Of a DNA stretch of 64,000 nt, positions 45,443 to 55,321 are shown piece after piece. This DNA comes from Xylocopilactobacillus apicola. Its GTDB lineage: Bacteria > Bacillota > Bacilli > Lactobacillales > Lactobacillaceae. Position numbers and translations under genes: made by a program. Location: the NCBI RefSeq assembly GCF_033095985.1, contig NZ_AP026802.1, forward strand, positions 930,001 to 994,000, written 5' to 3'. The first letter of the stretch is position 1. The number at the start of each line of letters is the position of its first letter. Below the pieces are notes generated by a model. It was not told where the DNA came from. It saw only the letters and a list, made by a program, of their open reading frames with translations, and did not search any database.

Positions 45443-46035
45443 TTGGAATAACCGGCGGGATTGGAACTGGTAAATCGTTTGTTGCTAGCATTATTCGTTC
45501 ATTAGGGTTTATGGTACTTGATTCCGATCAGATAGCACACCGAATCTTAACTTGTGATCAAAATGCAATTGATAAACTCTGCCACTTTTTTGGCGAAGGA
45601 ATCGTTAAAAAAGATGGAGCTATCGATCGAAAAGCTCTTGGTACATTGGTTTTTGGCCATCCTGATCAATTAGAGAAGTTAAATAAAATTCTTGACCCTT
45701 TTTTACGGCAAACAATTTTAGCTGAGCTGAAATCAGCTCCCAAACCGGTTTTTATTGAAATTCCGTTGCTATATGAACTACATTATGAAAATTATGTCGA
45801 TCAGGTGATTGTGGTATTTGCCGATGATCGAATAGCTTTAGACCGAATTCAAAAAAGAGATCACCTTGATTTTGCAACGGCTAATAAAAAGCTATGCGCC
45901 CAATTGCCGATTAAAGAAAAGATCAAAAGAACTAAATATATAGTTGACACAACTCAGTCAAATGTTTTAGAACAAGTAATTGCAATCTTACAGAAAATTG
46001 ACTTAATGAAGGAGGATAAAAGTGAAATGTCCTAA
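45424..46035 (+). CDS. coaE: Dephospho-CoA kinase
   Basis: A 203-residue P-loop kinase for the last step of CoA synthesis. ITGGIGTGKSFVA is the Walker A (~8-20), VLDSDQIAHRIL the substrate site, and IPLLYELHYENYVDQVIVV the conserved lid region. The ATG 45424 overlaps the end of mutM by 19 bases and lacks a clear SD, so translation probably depends on coupling. A TTG at 45415 is an alternative. Confidence 0.93.
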   Translation: MSNSEVVGITGGIGTGKSFVASIIRSLGFMVLDSDQIAHRILTCDQNAIDKLCHFFGEGIVKKDGAIDRKALGTLVFGHPDQLEKLNKILDPFLRQTILAELKSAPKPVFIEIPLLYELHYENYVDQVIVVFADDRIALDRIQKRDHLDFATANKKLCAQLPIKEKIKRTKYIVDTTQSNVLEQVIAILQKIDLMKEDKSEMS

Positions 46036-46537
46036 TTGTGGTTTTGAAGATACCAGAGTCGTTGATAGTCGGCCAACCAAGCTGAACACAGCGATTAGAA
46101 GAAGAAGACAATGCGAAAAATGTAAGTTCAAATTTACAACTTTTGAAAAAATTGAATCGACCCCTTTAGTTGTGGTCAAGAAAAATGGTTCTAATCAGGT
46201 CTTTGACCGTAACAAAATATCAAGGGGATTAGTTAGAGCAGCTGAAAAGCGCAATATTAGTCAAGATGTTTTAAATAATATTGTTAATGAAATTGAAGAA
46301 CACATCAGGTTAAGTAGTGAATATGAAGTAACTACTAGGCAAATCGGGGATATGGTTATGAAAAAATTAGCTGACGTTGATGAAGTCGCTTATATTCGTT
46401 TTGCTAGTGTTTATCGAGAGTTTTCAAGTATTGATATGTTTTTATCTGAACTTCAAACGATGTCTCGAAAGAATAAAAAGAAACGGTCTCAGCTAGCAAA
46501 AAATTCGATGAGTACTTTTGCTGCTAGGAAAAAGTAA
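46022..46537 (+). CDS. nrdR: Transcriptional repressor NrdR
   Basis: A 171-residue ATP/dATP-sensing repressor of ribonucleotide reductase genes. The zinc ribbon is CPNCGFEDTRVVDSR, with the second pair CEKC, and the ATP-cone covers ~48-138 (VVKKNGSNQVFDRNKISRG onward). The tail is about 20 residues longer than usual and rich in Lys/Arg. The GTG start follows AAGGAGG and overlaps coaE by 14 bases. No NrdR box is recognised nearby. Confidence 0.95.
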   Translation: MKCPNCGFEDTRVVDSRPTKLNTAIRRRRQCEKCKFKFTTFEKIESTPLVVVKKNGSNQVFDRNKISRGLVRAAEKRNISQDVLNNIVNEIEEHIRLSSEYEVTTRQIGDMVMKKLADVDEVAYIRFASVYREFSSIDMFLSELQTMSRKNKKKRSQLAKNSMSTFAARKK

Positions 46538-47836
46538 ATGAACAGTCGTAATTTACATCCGCGTGATGGATTTTTGGTGACAAATGCTAACTATTTTTCA
46601 GAACTGAGTCAACAAGTTTTAACTGATCTTTATTTGCCGATAATTGGGACAGATGCAAATAGTTTATATTTGTACCTTTGGCAGCTTACGACCCAAAAAT
46701 TGGTGTCAATCGATCGATATCAGCATACGCGAATTATTAATGCTACCGGAGAAAGCATTGGTCAAATTGAATCAGCATTGACCAAATTGGAGGGCATTGG
46801 TTTGGTGCGGACTTTTTTAAGAAAAGATATTATTGGTTCATTATTTCTTTATGAATTATCGGCACCTGTTAGTCCGGAGAAATTTTTTGAAGACGATCTT
46901 TTAAGTTCGTATTTAAACGAAATATTGGGAGAAAAGAATGTTTTAGAACTTCAAGAAAAGTACACCTTACATCCAGCAAATGTGCAAAAATTTAAGGAAA
47001 TCACGACTCCTTTTTTTACAGCCTATAAGTTTGCTAAAACAAGATTAAATCAAGAAAAGCCGGAGCTTAATTATCAGCCTGCCCGTAGTCCAATTAATTT
47101 TCAATTTGATCAAAATTTGTTTTTGACTTTAATGGCTAAAAACGGGGTTAGTCAACAGCTTACAGAGCGCAATTTAAGACAATTTAGTGAATTTTGCATG
47201 TTTTATAACATCAACGAACTTGAACTTGCAAATGCATTAATTACCTCAGGTAGCATAAAAAACGATCAATTTTTGCCCGATCGACTGACTGATTATTTGA
47301 ATTTAAGATTAGCTAGTCATGGAGTTAAAAAGGCTGAGAAAACTACTGTTTCTACTGAAAAATTGAGTGGAGAAGAACAAAAATTGATTCAAAAATCGAT
47401 CAATCTTTCTCCTTACGAATTTATTAAGCAAGTAAAGGACAAATTTGGTGGTTATCCAAGTAATTCAGAGATAGCGATTGTCCGTAAATTAATTCAGCGC
47501 CAAAAATTACCAAATGAAGTAATTAATATCTTGATTTATTATGAAATAAACCGATATACTTCACTCTCACAGAAAGTTACCGACGTCGTTGCTAATGATT
47601 GGCTTAAAGATGGGATTCAAAGCGCTGAAGAAGCTCTGGTTCACATTAAAAATTTCAAACATGACCAACAGAAAAAGACTTCTTACACGCGGCGAAAAAG
47701 CTCTAAACCAGTCCCTAAATGGTTTAATGAAGATAGTAATCAAACGACATCGAAAGATCAGGTTTCTAAAGAGAATTTAAGTGAATTAATTAGACAAGAA
47801 GAAGAAAAGCGCCGGAAATTGGAGGGACAAAAATAG
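46538..47836 (+). CDS. dnaB: Replication initiation/helicase-loading protein DnaB (Gram-positive type)
   Basis: A 432-residue primosome protein, not the helicase. It has an N-terminal winged-helix region (~10-110), a central DnaD/DnaB-like domain and a C-terminal DnaD-like part (~285-365; SPYEFIKQVKDKFGGYPSNSEI). A basic, disordered tail follows. In Bacillus it loads the replicative helicase with DnaI at oriC and at stalled forks. It starts directly after nrdR and is next to dnaI. Confidence 0.92.
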   Translation: MNSRNLHPRDGFLVTNANYFSELSQQVLTDLYLPIIGTDANSLYLYLWQLTTQKLVSIDRYQHTRIINATGESIGQIESALTKLEGIGLVRTFLRKDIIGSLFLYELSAPVSPEKFFEDDLLSSYLNEILGEKNVLELQEKYTLHPANVQKFKEITTPFFTAYKFAKTRLNQEKPELNYQPARSPINFQFDQNLFLTLMAKNGVSQQLTERNLRQFSEFCMFYNINELELANALITSGSIKNDQFLPDRLTDYLNLRLASHGVKKAEKTTVSTEKLSGEEQKLIQKSINLSPYEFIKQVKDKFGGYPSNSEIAIVRKLIQRQKLPNEVINILIYYEINRYTSLSQKVTDVVANDWLKDGIQSAEEALVHIKNFKHDQQKKTSYTRRKSSKPVPKWFNEDSNQTTSKDQVSKENLSELIRQEEEKRRKLEGQK

Positions 47837-48730
47837 TTGGAAAATATTTCTGATAAAATTAAAGAGTATATAAATACGCATAATCTTGTCCCAGAGTATC
47901 ATAAAATCGTTGAAAATTTGGTAAATGATCCAGAGATCGCGAATTTTTTGACACAAAATAAAATTAACCAACAGTCGGAAATTTTTAAAAAAGGCATCAG
48001 TAAGATTTTCGAATTTTATCAAGCTTCGCGTGATCCTCAGGCCGATTATCTAGCGCGACTTAAATTGGAAAATGATAGCATTGAAGTTGAGTATTATCCC
48101 AGCAAGCGCTTATTACAAAAACGGCGGCTGGAAAAGCAAAGTCAGCTTTTTCGTTTATTGTATTCTCCTGCAACAATTAAACGTGCATGTTTTGAAGATT
48201 TTGAACAAAATGATCGACAAGATGCTTATTTTAAAGCAATCCAGTTCTCTAATCAATTAATTAGTTCGCCAACTCAATTTATCAAAGGTCCGTATTTTTA
48301 CGGCAAATTTGGGGTTGGGAAGACTTTTTTGCTTGGCGCTGTTGCCAATGAACTTGCAAAAAAGGATTTAGAGACCTTATTTGTTCATATTCCAACACTA
48401 GTAGTTGAGTTAAAAAATTCCATCACAAATCATTCGTTAGCTGATTTAATCAATCAAATTAGAAAAGCGCCAGTTTTGATTTTAGATGATATTGGAGCGG
48501 AGAATTTAAGTGCCTGGGTACGAGACGATATTTTTAATCCGATCTTACAATATCGCATGGAGGCAAAATTGCCGACCCTTTTCTCCTCTAACTATAATTT
48601 GGCTGAACTAGAAAAACATTTTACGGAAGTTAGAGATGATTATGATCAGGTGAAAGCACGAAGAATCATCGAGCGAATCCGTTTTCTTAGTCAAGAAATT
48701 GAAATTTCCGGGAAAAATTGGCGAGAATAA
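47837..48730 (+). CDS. dnaI: Primosomal helicase loader DnaI
   Basis: A 297-residue AAA+ ATPase that loads the replicative helicase. The N-terminal helicase-binding domain (~1-105) precedes the P-loop in FYGKFGVGKTFLLGA (~155-169). Walker B is VLILDDIGAEN (~212), sensor 1 is in TLFSSNYNLAELE and an arginine finger region is RRIIERIRFL. The TTG start follows GGAGGGAC and lies directly after the dnaB stop. Confidence 0.94.
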   Translation: MENISDKIKEYINTHNLVPEYHKIVENLVNDPEIANFLTQNKINQQSEIFKKGISKIFEFYQASRDPQADYLARLKLENDSIEVEYYPSKRLLQKRRLEKQSQLFRLLYSPATIKRACFEDFEQNDRQDAYFKAIQFSNQLISSPTQFIKGPYFYGKFGVGKTFLLGAVANELAKKDLETLFVHIPTLVVELKNSITNHSLADLINQIRKAPVLILDDIGAENLSAWVRDDIFNPILQYRMEAKLPTLFSSNYNLAELEKHFTEVRDDYDQVKARRIIERIRFLSQEIEISGKNWRE

Positions 48731-48808
48731 TTTCAAAGTGGGAAAAATCCTGCTATATTATATTAAGTTAAAACTGACGGCAAAAAGCCGCATTTATGAA
48801 GGAGCGTT

Positions 48809-50743
48809 ATGGTAAAAATAAGTTTGCCTAGTGGCGACACTAAAGAATATTCAAATAAAATTTCTGTTTTAGAAGTGGCTAAGAGTATTAGTCCCACTTT
48901 AGCTAAAAAAGCTGTATTTGCAACGGTTGACCAAGTTGATCGTCCGTTAAATTTTGTGATTGAACAAGATAGTAATCTTATTCTCCATACCAAAGAGGAG
49001 CAAGTTTCTCTCAATAGTCTTAGAGCAACGACAGCTTTTTTCTTAGGAAAAGCGATTAAAACTTTTAACTCAGAGGCAGTTCTTGGAGACAATAATTTTT
49101 CTGAAGACGGTTTTTATTACGACAGCGATATTGCAACTGGGCAAATTTCTGTGGATCAACTTGGTGAAATTACCGATTTAATGGGTAAAGAGCTCAGTAC
49201 AAAAGCTGAATTAACCAGCGTTTATATGAGTGTAACTGAGGCAATTGATCATTTCAAAGATAACGAGTACAAAGTAGGAATTTTAAAAGAGTTGAAAAAT
49301 GATCATGTTTATTTGAATTCTTGGAATGGTTTTGATGATTTTTCACTTGTCCCGCTTGATGTAAATTATGAACAGATTAAACATTTCAAACTTTTATATG
49401 TTGCAGGAGCTTATTTCTTAGGAAAATCAAGCAACAAAATGTTCCAAAGAGTTGCGGGTACGGCTTTCTTCAATCAAAACGATTTGGATGAAGATGAGAA
49501 GAGAAGAGAGATCGCGCGTTCGCATGATCATCGTGTTTTAGGTCAGCAGTTAGATCTGTTTTTTGTCGATCCAAAAATTGGAGCAGGACTTCCTTATTGG
49601 TTACCAAAAGGGGCAACAATTAGGAGAATTATTGAGCGTTATATTATTGATAAGGAAGTGGCAGATGGCTATGAACACGTCTACACTCCGGTTCTTGCTA
49701 ATCTAGACTTATATAAGACTTCAGGACATTGGGATCACTATCGAGAGGATATGTTTCCTCCGATGGATATGGGAGATGGCGAGTTACTTGAATTAAGACC
49801 AATGAATTGTCCTTCTCATATTGAAATTTATAAACATAAACCAAGAAGTTATCGAGATTTACCACTTAGAATCGCAGAACTCGGAATGATGCATCGTTAT
49901 GAAAAATCTGGTGCATTATCGGGATTGCAGCGTGTAAGAGAGATGACTCTTAATGACGGTCATACCTTTGTTTCTCTCGATCAGATTCAAGATGAATTCA
50001 AAAAAGTTTTGAAGTTAATGATGGAAGTTTATCACGATTTTGATATTAAAGATTACAAATTCCGTTTGAGCTATCGTGATAAAGCAAATACTGAAAAATA
50101 TTTTGATGATGATGAGATGTGGAATCGTTCGCAGGCAATGCTTAAAGGTGCAATGGATGATTTAGGGCTTGATTATTACGAGGCAGAGGGTGAAGCTGCG
50201 TTTTATGGTCCAAAACTTGATGTTCAAACTAAAACGGCGTTAGGTAATGAGGAGACAATGTCAACAATTCAGCTTGACTTCATGCAACCAGAACGTTTTG
50301 AGTTAACTTACGTAGGAGCTGATGGCGAGGATCATCGGCCAATTATGATTCATCGTGGGATTGTTGGAACAATGGAACGTTTTGTTTCATATTTGACTGA
50401 AATCTACATGGGAGCATTTCCGACATGGTTGTCACCGGTTCAGATTGACATCATTCCTGTTAATAATGACTTGCACCGAGCTTATGCTGAGAAATTGGCT
50501 GAGGACTTTAGGAAATCTGGGTTAAGAGTTCAAACTGATTTGCGCAAGGAAAAAATGAACTATAAGATCAGAGAAAGTCAGACTCAAAAGATTCCTTACA
50601 CTTTAATTGTGGGAGATAAAGAATCAGAATCTGGTAATGTAACTGTTCGTCGTTACGGCCAAGAAGCTCAAGATACGATGACTGAAGCAGAATTCATTCA
50701 AATGATTCGAAGTGATATTGCAAACTATAGTCGCGAGAGCTAG
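48809..50743 (+). CDS. thrS: Threonyl-tRNA synthetase
   Basis: A 644-residue class II synthetase. An N-terminal TGS domain and editing domain (~65-225) precede the catalytic core; the zinc ligands are Cys in [10 protein letters not shown] (~331), His in LNDGHTFV and His in [13 protein letters not shown]. The C-terminal anticodon domain begins ~540. GAAGGAGCG precedes the ATG. The 78-base leader holds only a CGGC-AAAAA-GCCG hairpin, so no T-box is present. The usual infC neighbour does not follow. Confidence 0.96.
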   Translation: MVKISLPSGDTKEYSNKISVLEVAKSISPTLAKKAVFATVDQVDRPLNFVIEQDSNLILHTKEEQVSLNSLRATTAFFLGKAIKTFNSEAVLGDNNFSEDGFYYDSDIATGQISVDQLGEITDLMGKELSTKAELTSVYMSVTEAIDHFKDNEYKVGILKELKNDHVYLNSWNGFDDFSLVPLDVNYEQIKHFKLLYVAGAYFLGKSSNKMFQRVAGTAFFNQNDLDEDEKRREIARSHDHRVLGQQLDLFFVDPKIGAGLPYWLPKGATIRRIIERYIIDKEVADGYEHVYTPVLANLDLYKTSGHWDHYREDMFPPMDMGDGELLELRPMNCPSHIEIYKHKPRSYRDLPLRIAELGMMHRYEKSGALSGLQRVREMTLNDGHTFVSLDQIQDEFKKVLKLMMEVYHDFDIKDYKFRLSYRDKANTEKYFDDDEMWNRSQAMLKGAMDDLGLDYYEAEGEAAFYGPKLDVQTKTALGNEETMSTIQLDFMQPERFELTYVGADGEDHRPIMIHRGIVGTMERFVSYLTEIYMGAFPTWLSPVQIDIIPVNNDLHRAYAEKLAEDFRKSGLRVQTDLRKEKMNYKIRESQTQKIPYTLIVGDKESESGNVTVRRYGQEAQDTMTEAEFIQMIRSDIANYSRES

Positions 50744-51399
50744 ATAGTTCCATAAGAAATTAGCAGATAAAGGAGTTCCCAGAATGAAGGGGACTCTATT
50801 TTTTTTGGAATTATTGGAACCAAAAGCTGAAGGATTAAGTAGAAAGTTGAATTTTTGAAAATAAAGGTCGAAATTATTCCAATAGCAACGAGGGCGGCAT
50901 AAGTACTGATTTTCCTCTTAATTAGGAACTTTTTGAAAAATTGGTCAGCAATAAAGATTAGGAAAATTTTCTCTAAAATAGCCAGATTAATGGCTCCATT
51001 TAACATATATACAACTTCGCAAAGAGCAAATATCCATAAGCCAATCTGAGCAGAGAGTTTGTTTAATTGTAAAGTGTTTGGAGTTTTGACGGTTAGCAAA
51101 ATTGTGGTAATTATACTTATAAAAGCGACAAAAAAACTATGCTGAATTGTAAATATTATAACCAGAATCAACGATCCCCAGGCTAAAATAAAATCCAACT
51201 TGTTAAATTTATTTTCTCCCTTTATTTGGTTCAAAGAAAAAAGTATAATTAACCATAGCGAGATCCAACAAATGTTGAAATCGAGCTTAATCAGATGTCT
51301 TTTGCTCAGAAAAAAAGCTGCTCCGATGAAGACGGCAATCTGTGCAATAACTTGTAAGATTAAATTGTTTTCTAGTTTTAGTTTATTTGTGATTTTCAT
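50740..51399 (-). CDS. Unrecognised multi-pass membrane protein
   Basis: A 219-residue protein with about seven hydrophobic segments (~15-32, 42-57, 70-85, 88-102, 118-137, 140-155, 168-205) and short basic loops. I do not recognise the family. It converges with thrS and their stops overlap by four bases. It has no clear partner gene. The strongly AT-rich sequence and Ile/Leu/Phe content are typical of membrane genes here. Confidence 0.6.
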   Translation of the reverse strand: MKITNKLKLENNLILQVIAQIAVFIGAAFFLSKRHLIKLDFNICWISLWLIILFSLNQIKGENKFNKLDFILAWGSLILVIIFTIQHSFFVAFISIITTILLTVKTPNTLQLNKLSAQIGLWIFALCEVVYMLNGAINLAILEKIFLIFIADQFFKKFLIKRKISTYAALVAIGIISTFIFKNSTFYLILQLLVPIIPKKIESPSFWELLYLLISYGTI

Positions 51400-51437
51400 T
51401 TCTTTTTTAGAATAACATAGATTTAAGGTGAATTTGA

Positions 51438-52625
51438 ATGTCTAATAATTATTTATTTTCTTCTGAGTCGGTTTCAATCGGCCATCCGGATAAAATCGCC
51501 GATCAGATTGCGGACACAATTCTTGACGGAATTTTAATCCAAGATCCAACTGCTAGAGTTGCCTGTGAAGTCACTGTTTCCACGGGATTAGTACTAGTAG
51601 TCGGTGAAATTAGTACTTCTGCTTTTGTCGATATTCAATCATTGGTGAGAAGCAAAATTAAGGAAATTGGCTACAAGGATAAGAAGTTTGGCTTCGATGG
51701 TGACACTTGTGCAATTTTAACGGCGATTGACGAACAGTCTGGTGATATTGCCCAAGGTGTTGACGATCCATTTGATTCAAAGGGTGGATCTGATGATCTA
51801 TCAATCGGAGCTGGTGATCAAGGGGTTATGTTTGGTTTTGCAAGTAACGAAACCGAATCATACATGCCTCTCGGAGTAGTTTTGGCCCAAAACTTAATGA
51901 AAAAAGCTAAAGAGGTTCGAGAAAAAGGAGAAATACCGTATTTAGGACCTGATGCCAAATCACAGGTGACAATTGAATATGATGAATTTGATCGACCTCA
52001 AAGAGTTGATGCAATTGTCCTTAGTACGCAGCATTTAGCAGAAATTGGTTTGGATCAGGTTAAAAAAGATGTTTTAGAATATATCGTTAAACCGGTAATC
52101 CCAGCTAATTTAATTGATGAAAAAACCAAATTTTATATTAATCCAACAGGTCGTTTTGTATTAGGTGGTCCTCAAGCAGATACAGGACAGACTGGTCGGA
52201 AGATTATGGTCGATAGTTATGGTGCTTACGCTCGTAGCGGCGGTGGAGCATTTTCAGGTAAAGATGCAACCAAAGTAGACCGAAGTGCCGCTTATATGGC
52301 ACGCTATGTGGCTAAAAATTTAGTTGCAGCGGGAGTTGCTCCTAAAATTCAATTACAGGTTTCTTATGCAATTGGACTTGAGAAACCTTTGTCACTTAAT
52401 GTCGATACATTTGGTCAAAGCAAGTACAGTAATGAAGAAATTGTTGATGTGATTAACAAAGTATTTGATTTTCGACCAGGAGCAATTATTAAAACTCTCG
52501 ATTTGCGGCGTCCAATTTATGCACCTTTGGCTGCATTTGGGCACTTTGGACGAGATGATCTTGATCTAACTTGGGAAAAATTGGATAAAGTTTCTGAAAT
52601 CAAAAAAAATCTTTACAATAGTTGA
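51438..52625 (+). CDS. metK: S-adenosylmethionine synthetase
   Basis: A 395-residue enzyme making SAM from methionine and ATP. It begins with [20 protein letters not shown] (ATP and methionine site), followed by [12 protein letters not shown] (~115) and [19 protein letters not shown] (~262, P-loop-like). AAGGTGAAT precedes the ATG. The leader is under 40 bases, so an SMK-box (SAM-III) riboswitch common before metK in Lactobacillales is not present in any recognisable form. Confidence 0.97.
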   Translation: MSNNYLFSSESVSIGHPDKIADQIADTILDGILIQDPTARVACEVTVSTGLVLVVGEISTSAFVDIQSLVRSKIKEIGYKDKKFGFDGDTCAILTAIDEQSGDIAQGVDDPFDSKGGSDDLSIGAGDQGVMFGFASNETESYMPLGVVLAQNLMKKAKEVREKGEIPYLGPDAKSQVTIEYDEFDRPQRVDAIVLSTQHLAEIGLDQVKKDVLEYIVKPVIPANLIDEKTKFYINPTGRFVLGGPQADTGQTGRKIMVDSYGAYARSGGGAFSGKDATKVDRSAAYMARYVAKNLVAAGVAPKIQLQVSYAIGLEKPLSLNVDTFGQSKYSNEEIVDVINKVFDFRPGAIIKTLDLRRPIYAPLAAFGHFGRDDLDLTWEKLDKVSEIKKNLYNS

Positions 52626-52646
52626 TAAAAACCAGCTGTAAACTAC

Positions 52647-52675
52647 AAATATTCGTTTTACGAATATTTTTTTTT
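52647..52675 (+). terminator. Terminator after metK
   Basis: AAATATTCG-TTTTA-CGAATATTT, a 9-bp perfect stem followed by T run. Confidence 0.88.
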
Positions 52676-52742
52676 GAAAATAGCATTCAAATTTAAATGA
52701 ATAATCAGTAGAATAGAGCTATGAAGTTTTTGGAGGACTATT

Positions 52743-55244
52743 TTGGAAACTAGAGAACAGCGGATTAATTCGCAAATTGAAAGAAGCAAAAAACATTATC
52801 GCAAAAGAAAAGCAGAGAAACTGGGAAAGTTTTCTCTTTTTACTGGCACCACTTTAGGTTTAAGTGGTATCTTTGCTAATTCAATCACAACCAAAGCTGT
52901 TTCATCAAATGCGCAAACGATGCAGAAATCTAACAATTCAAACCCCGTTAGTAATCCAGCGCCAAGTTCAAGCTACAACTTTTCAAAAGGCTTGAGTCAA
53001 GTAACTTATCTAACTCAGTCACAGTATAGCTTCTTAAATGAGATCGCTCCAACTGCACAGAAACTCGCTTCGCAAAATAACTTATATGCTTCAATTATGA
53101 TTGCTCAAGCGATTATTGAATCAGCGTGGGGCCAAAGTGGTCTTGCTAGCGCACCTAATTATAATTTATTTGGGGTTAAAGGTAGTTATATGGGAAGTTC
53201 TGTGTCTATGCCGACATTTGAACAAACTCCAGATGGAACTTCTTATTCCATTGTTGCTGCTTTTGCTAAATATCCGGGCTATGAGGATTCGATGAAGGGT
53301 TATATCCGGACAATGCTAAATCCATTGTATGTAGGTGCTTGGCGTTCAACAACTAATAGTTATCAAGAAGCAGCTCACTATTTAACAGGTCGTTACGCGA
53401 CAGCGATTAATTATGGGGACACTTTAATTTCGATAATACAAAGGTATAATTTAAATGTCTTTGATTCGGATGATTTTTCGGTTGACCCAGCGTTAAAAGG
53501 AATTTCAGTTTCTTCTAATAAACAGACATACAAAATTCAAAAAGGAGACTCTCTATGGGGAATTTCGCGTAAATTTGGGGTTTCTTTGGATAGCCTGTTG
53601 CAATTGAATAATTTTAAGTTAGACAGTAAGATTTTTCCTGATCAAGTAATTACGATTAAGGAAGTTGAGCAAGTTAATCTGCCTGATGTGACAATTGTTG
53701 ATAATGCATCTGTTAATGACCTTAATAAACCGAGTTTGCCATTACCTACGGAAACAAAGGTATCTAGTAGTGCAACCGGCACTTATACAGTTAAACAGGG
53801 AGATTCATTGTATCGAATCGCTTTGAAAAATGGGATAAGTTTAGCTGATCTTTTAAAAATTAATGGATTGACAGAAAAATCAGTAATTGTACCAGGTCAA
53901 AAATTAAAGATAACTGGTAATGTTTTGGTGCCAAATAGTAATGTTCAGGCACCAACGGTTACGGGTGAAGAATATACAGTACAAAAGGGCGACAGTTTGT
54001 ACCGAATTGCAATCAAAGCCGGAATTAATCTCAATGACTTGTTGAAATACAATAATTTGTCAGAAAATGCTGTAATTGTGCCAGGCCAAAAATTAATTAT
54101 TCGCAAGAACAATAACGACACATCTGCTAAACAAAATGAGGTTATGAATAGCGATGCTAAGATTGAGAGTTCAAGTTATACAGTCAAACAGGGGGATACT
54201 TTAGCAAAAATTTCTCAAAGATCTGGAGTCAGTGTTGAAGAACTTCTAAGCCTGAATAATTTGAAGATCGATTCAATGTTATTTGCGGGTCAAAATCTAA
54301 TTATTAAAGCGCCAGTTGTTCAAGATAATACTTATACCGTTCAGCAGGGTGATACACTTTATGGGGTTGCTAAGAAGTATAATATTAGTCTGACGGAACT
54401 TTTGAATCTCAATAATCTTAAGATTGATACAATGTTATTTGCAGGCCAAAAATTAATTGTTAAACAAGTAAGCACACCAGCAACAGTATCTGAAAATAGC
54501 GATACTGATTATCTTGTTCAACAAGGCGATACACTTTATGGCATTGCTAAGAAATTTAATATAAGTTTAACTGAGTTGTTGAAGTTAAATAATTTAACTG
54601 AGTCTTCTGTGATTTCTCAAGGCCAGAAATTGACGATTAAGGCCTCGCAAACGCCTGCTAAAAACAAAGATGTTTCTGAAAACAAAGAAACGGTTTATAC
54701 TGTTCAACAAGGCGACACACTTTATGGAATTGCAAAAAAGCATAATATCGGCCTGATAGAACTGTTGAACCTAAATAACCTTAAAGTTGATACAATGCTC
54801 TTTGCTGGTCAAAAATTAATTGTTAAACAGGCAAGCACACCTGAAAAAACTGATGAAACACCAGCAAACAAAGAAACGACTTACATTGTTCAACAAGGCG
54901 ATACACTTTATGGAATTGCCAAAAAAGCAAATTTAAGTTTAGCTGAACTGTTGAAATTAAATAATTTAACGGAATCGTCTAAAATCTCAGTGGGCCAGAA
55001 AATAATTACAAAGGTTGCTGCTGCCCCTAAAGAGTCTGCAGATCAAACACAAGATGTTAATGCTTCTGATGAAAAAGAGCCAAATAAGGTTGCCCCAGCG
55101 GAGCAAAAAACATATACTGTTAAACAAGGTGATTCCTTGTATAAAATTGCAACTGCAAATCATACTACGATTAATAATTTGGAGCAGCTTAACAATTTGC
55201 CCGGAGATATCATTATTCCTGGTCAAACGATCCGAATTCAGTAG
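52743..55244 (+). CDS. Secreted glucosaminidase (GH73) with nine LysM domains
   Basis: An 833-residue cell-wall hydrolase. A basic N-terminus and hydrophobic stretch (~28-55) form a long signal peptide. The GH73 catalytic domain (~95-245) shows IMIAQAIIESAWGQSGLA with the catalytic Glu and NYNLFGVKGSY. Nine LysM domains follow from ~262 to the end, each starting YxVxxGDxLY; domains 5-6 and 7-8 alternate LNNLKIDTMLFAGQ-type and LNNLTESS-type units, a sign of duplicated pairs. It should cleave GlcNAc-MurNAc bonds, perhaps in daughter-cell separation. The TTG start follows TTTGGAGGAC. Confidence 0.92.
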   Translation: METREQRINSQIERSKKHYRKRKAEKLGKFSLFTGTTLGLSGIFANSITTKAVSSNAQTMQKSNNSNPVSNPAPSSSYNFSKGLSQVTYLTQSQYSFLNEIAPTAQKLASQNNLYASIMIAQAIIESAWGQSGLASAPNYNLFGVKGSYMGSSVSMPTFEQTPDGTSYSIVAAFAKYPGYEDSMKGYIRTMLNPLYVGAWRSTTNSYQEAAHYLTGRYATAINYGDTLISIIQRYNLNVFDSDDFSVDPALKGISVSSNKQTYKIQKGDSLWGISRKFGVSLDSLLQLNNFKLDSKIFPDQVITIKEVEQVNLPDVTIVDNASVNDLNKPSLPLPTETKVSSSATGTYTVKQGDSLYRIALKNGISLADLLKINGLTEKSVIVPGQKLKITGNVLVPNSNVQAPTVTGEEYTVQKGDSLYRIAIKAGINLNDLLKYNNLSENAVIVPGQKLIIRKNNNDTSAKQNEVMNSDAKIESSSYTVKQGDTLAKISQRSGVSVEELLSLNNLKIDSMLFAGQNLIIKAPVVQDNTYTVQQGDTLYGVAKKYNISLTELLNLNNLKIDTMLFAGQKLIVKQVSTPATVSENSDTDYLVQQGDTLYGIAKKFNISLTELLKLNNLTESSVISQGQKLTIKASQTPAKNKDVSENKETVYTVQQGDTLYGIAKKHNIGLIELLNLNNLKVDTMLFAGQKLIVKQASTPEKTDETPANKETTYIVQQGDTLYGIAKKANLSLAELLKLNNLTESSKISVGQKIITKVAAAPKESADQTQDVNASDEKEPNKVAPAEQKTYTVKQGDSLYKIATANHTTINNLEQLNNLPGDIIIPGQTIRIQ
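53775..55010 (+). repeat. Array of near-identical LysM-coding repeats
   Basis: Within the gene, the segment encoding QQGDTLYG recurs at about 54345, 54525, 54705 and 54892, with pair spacing near 365 bases (54345-54705 and 54525-54892). These are recombination-prone repeats that could change the domain number. Confidence 0.7.
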
Positions 55245-55265
55245 TTAAGGTTTTTTAGAGGAATT

Positions 55266-55295
55266 TCCTATGGATTGATTTTCATAGGATTTTTT
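55266..55295 (+). terminator. Terminator between the LysM glucosaminidase and leuS
   Basis: TCCTATG and CATAGGA pair around a 10-base loop, followed by six T. Confidence 0.85.
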
Positions 55296-55321
55296 ATTTT
55301 ATGAAGTTAGAGGAAAGATAA

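Noticed and set aside
51400-51437. SMK-box SAM riboswitch before metK
   Set aside because: The leader is too short and lacks the pairing elements and the GGGG-type SD pairing of this class.
53775-55010. LysM-coding repeats as a CRISPR-like array
   Set aside because: The repeats are in one reading frame, of domain length, and encode LysM modules.
55245-55321. T-box before leuS
   Set aside because: The only structure is a simple terminator for the upstream gene; no stem I or AGGGUGGNACCGCG-like element is present.
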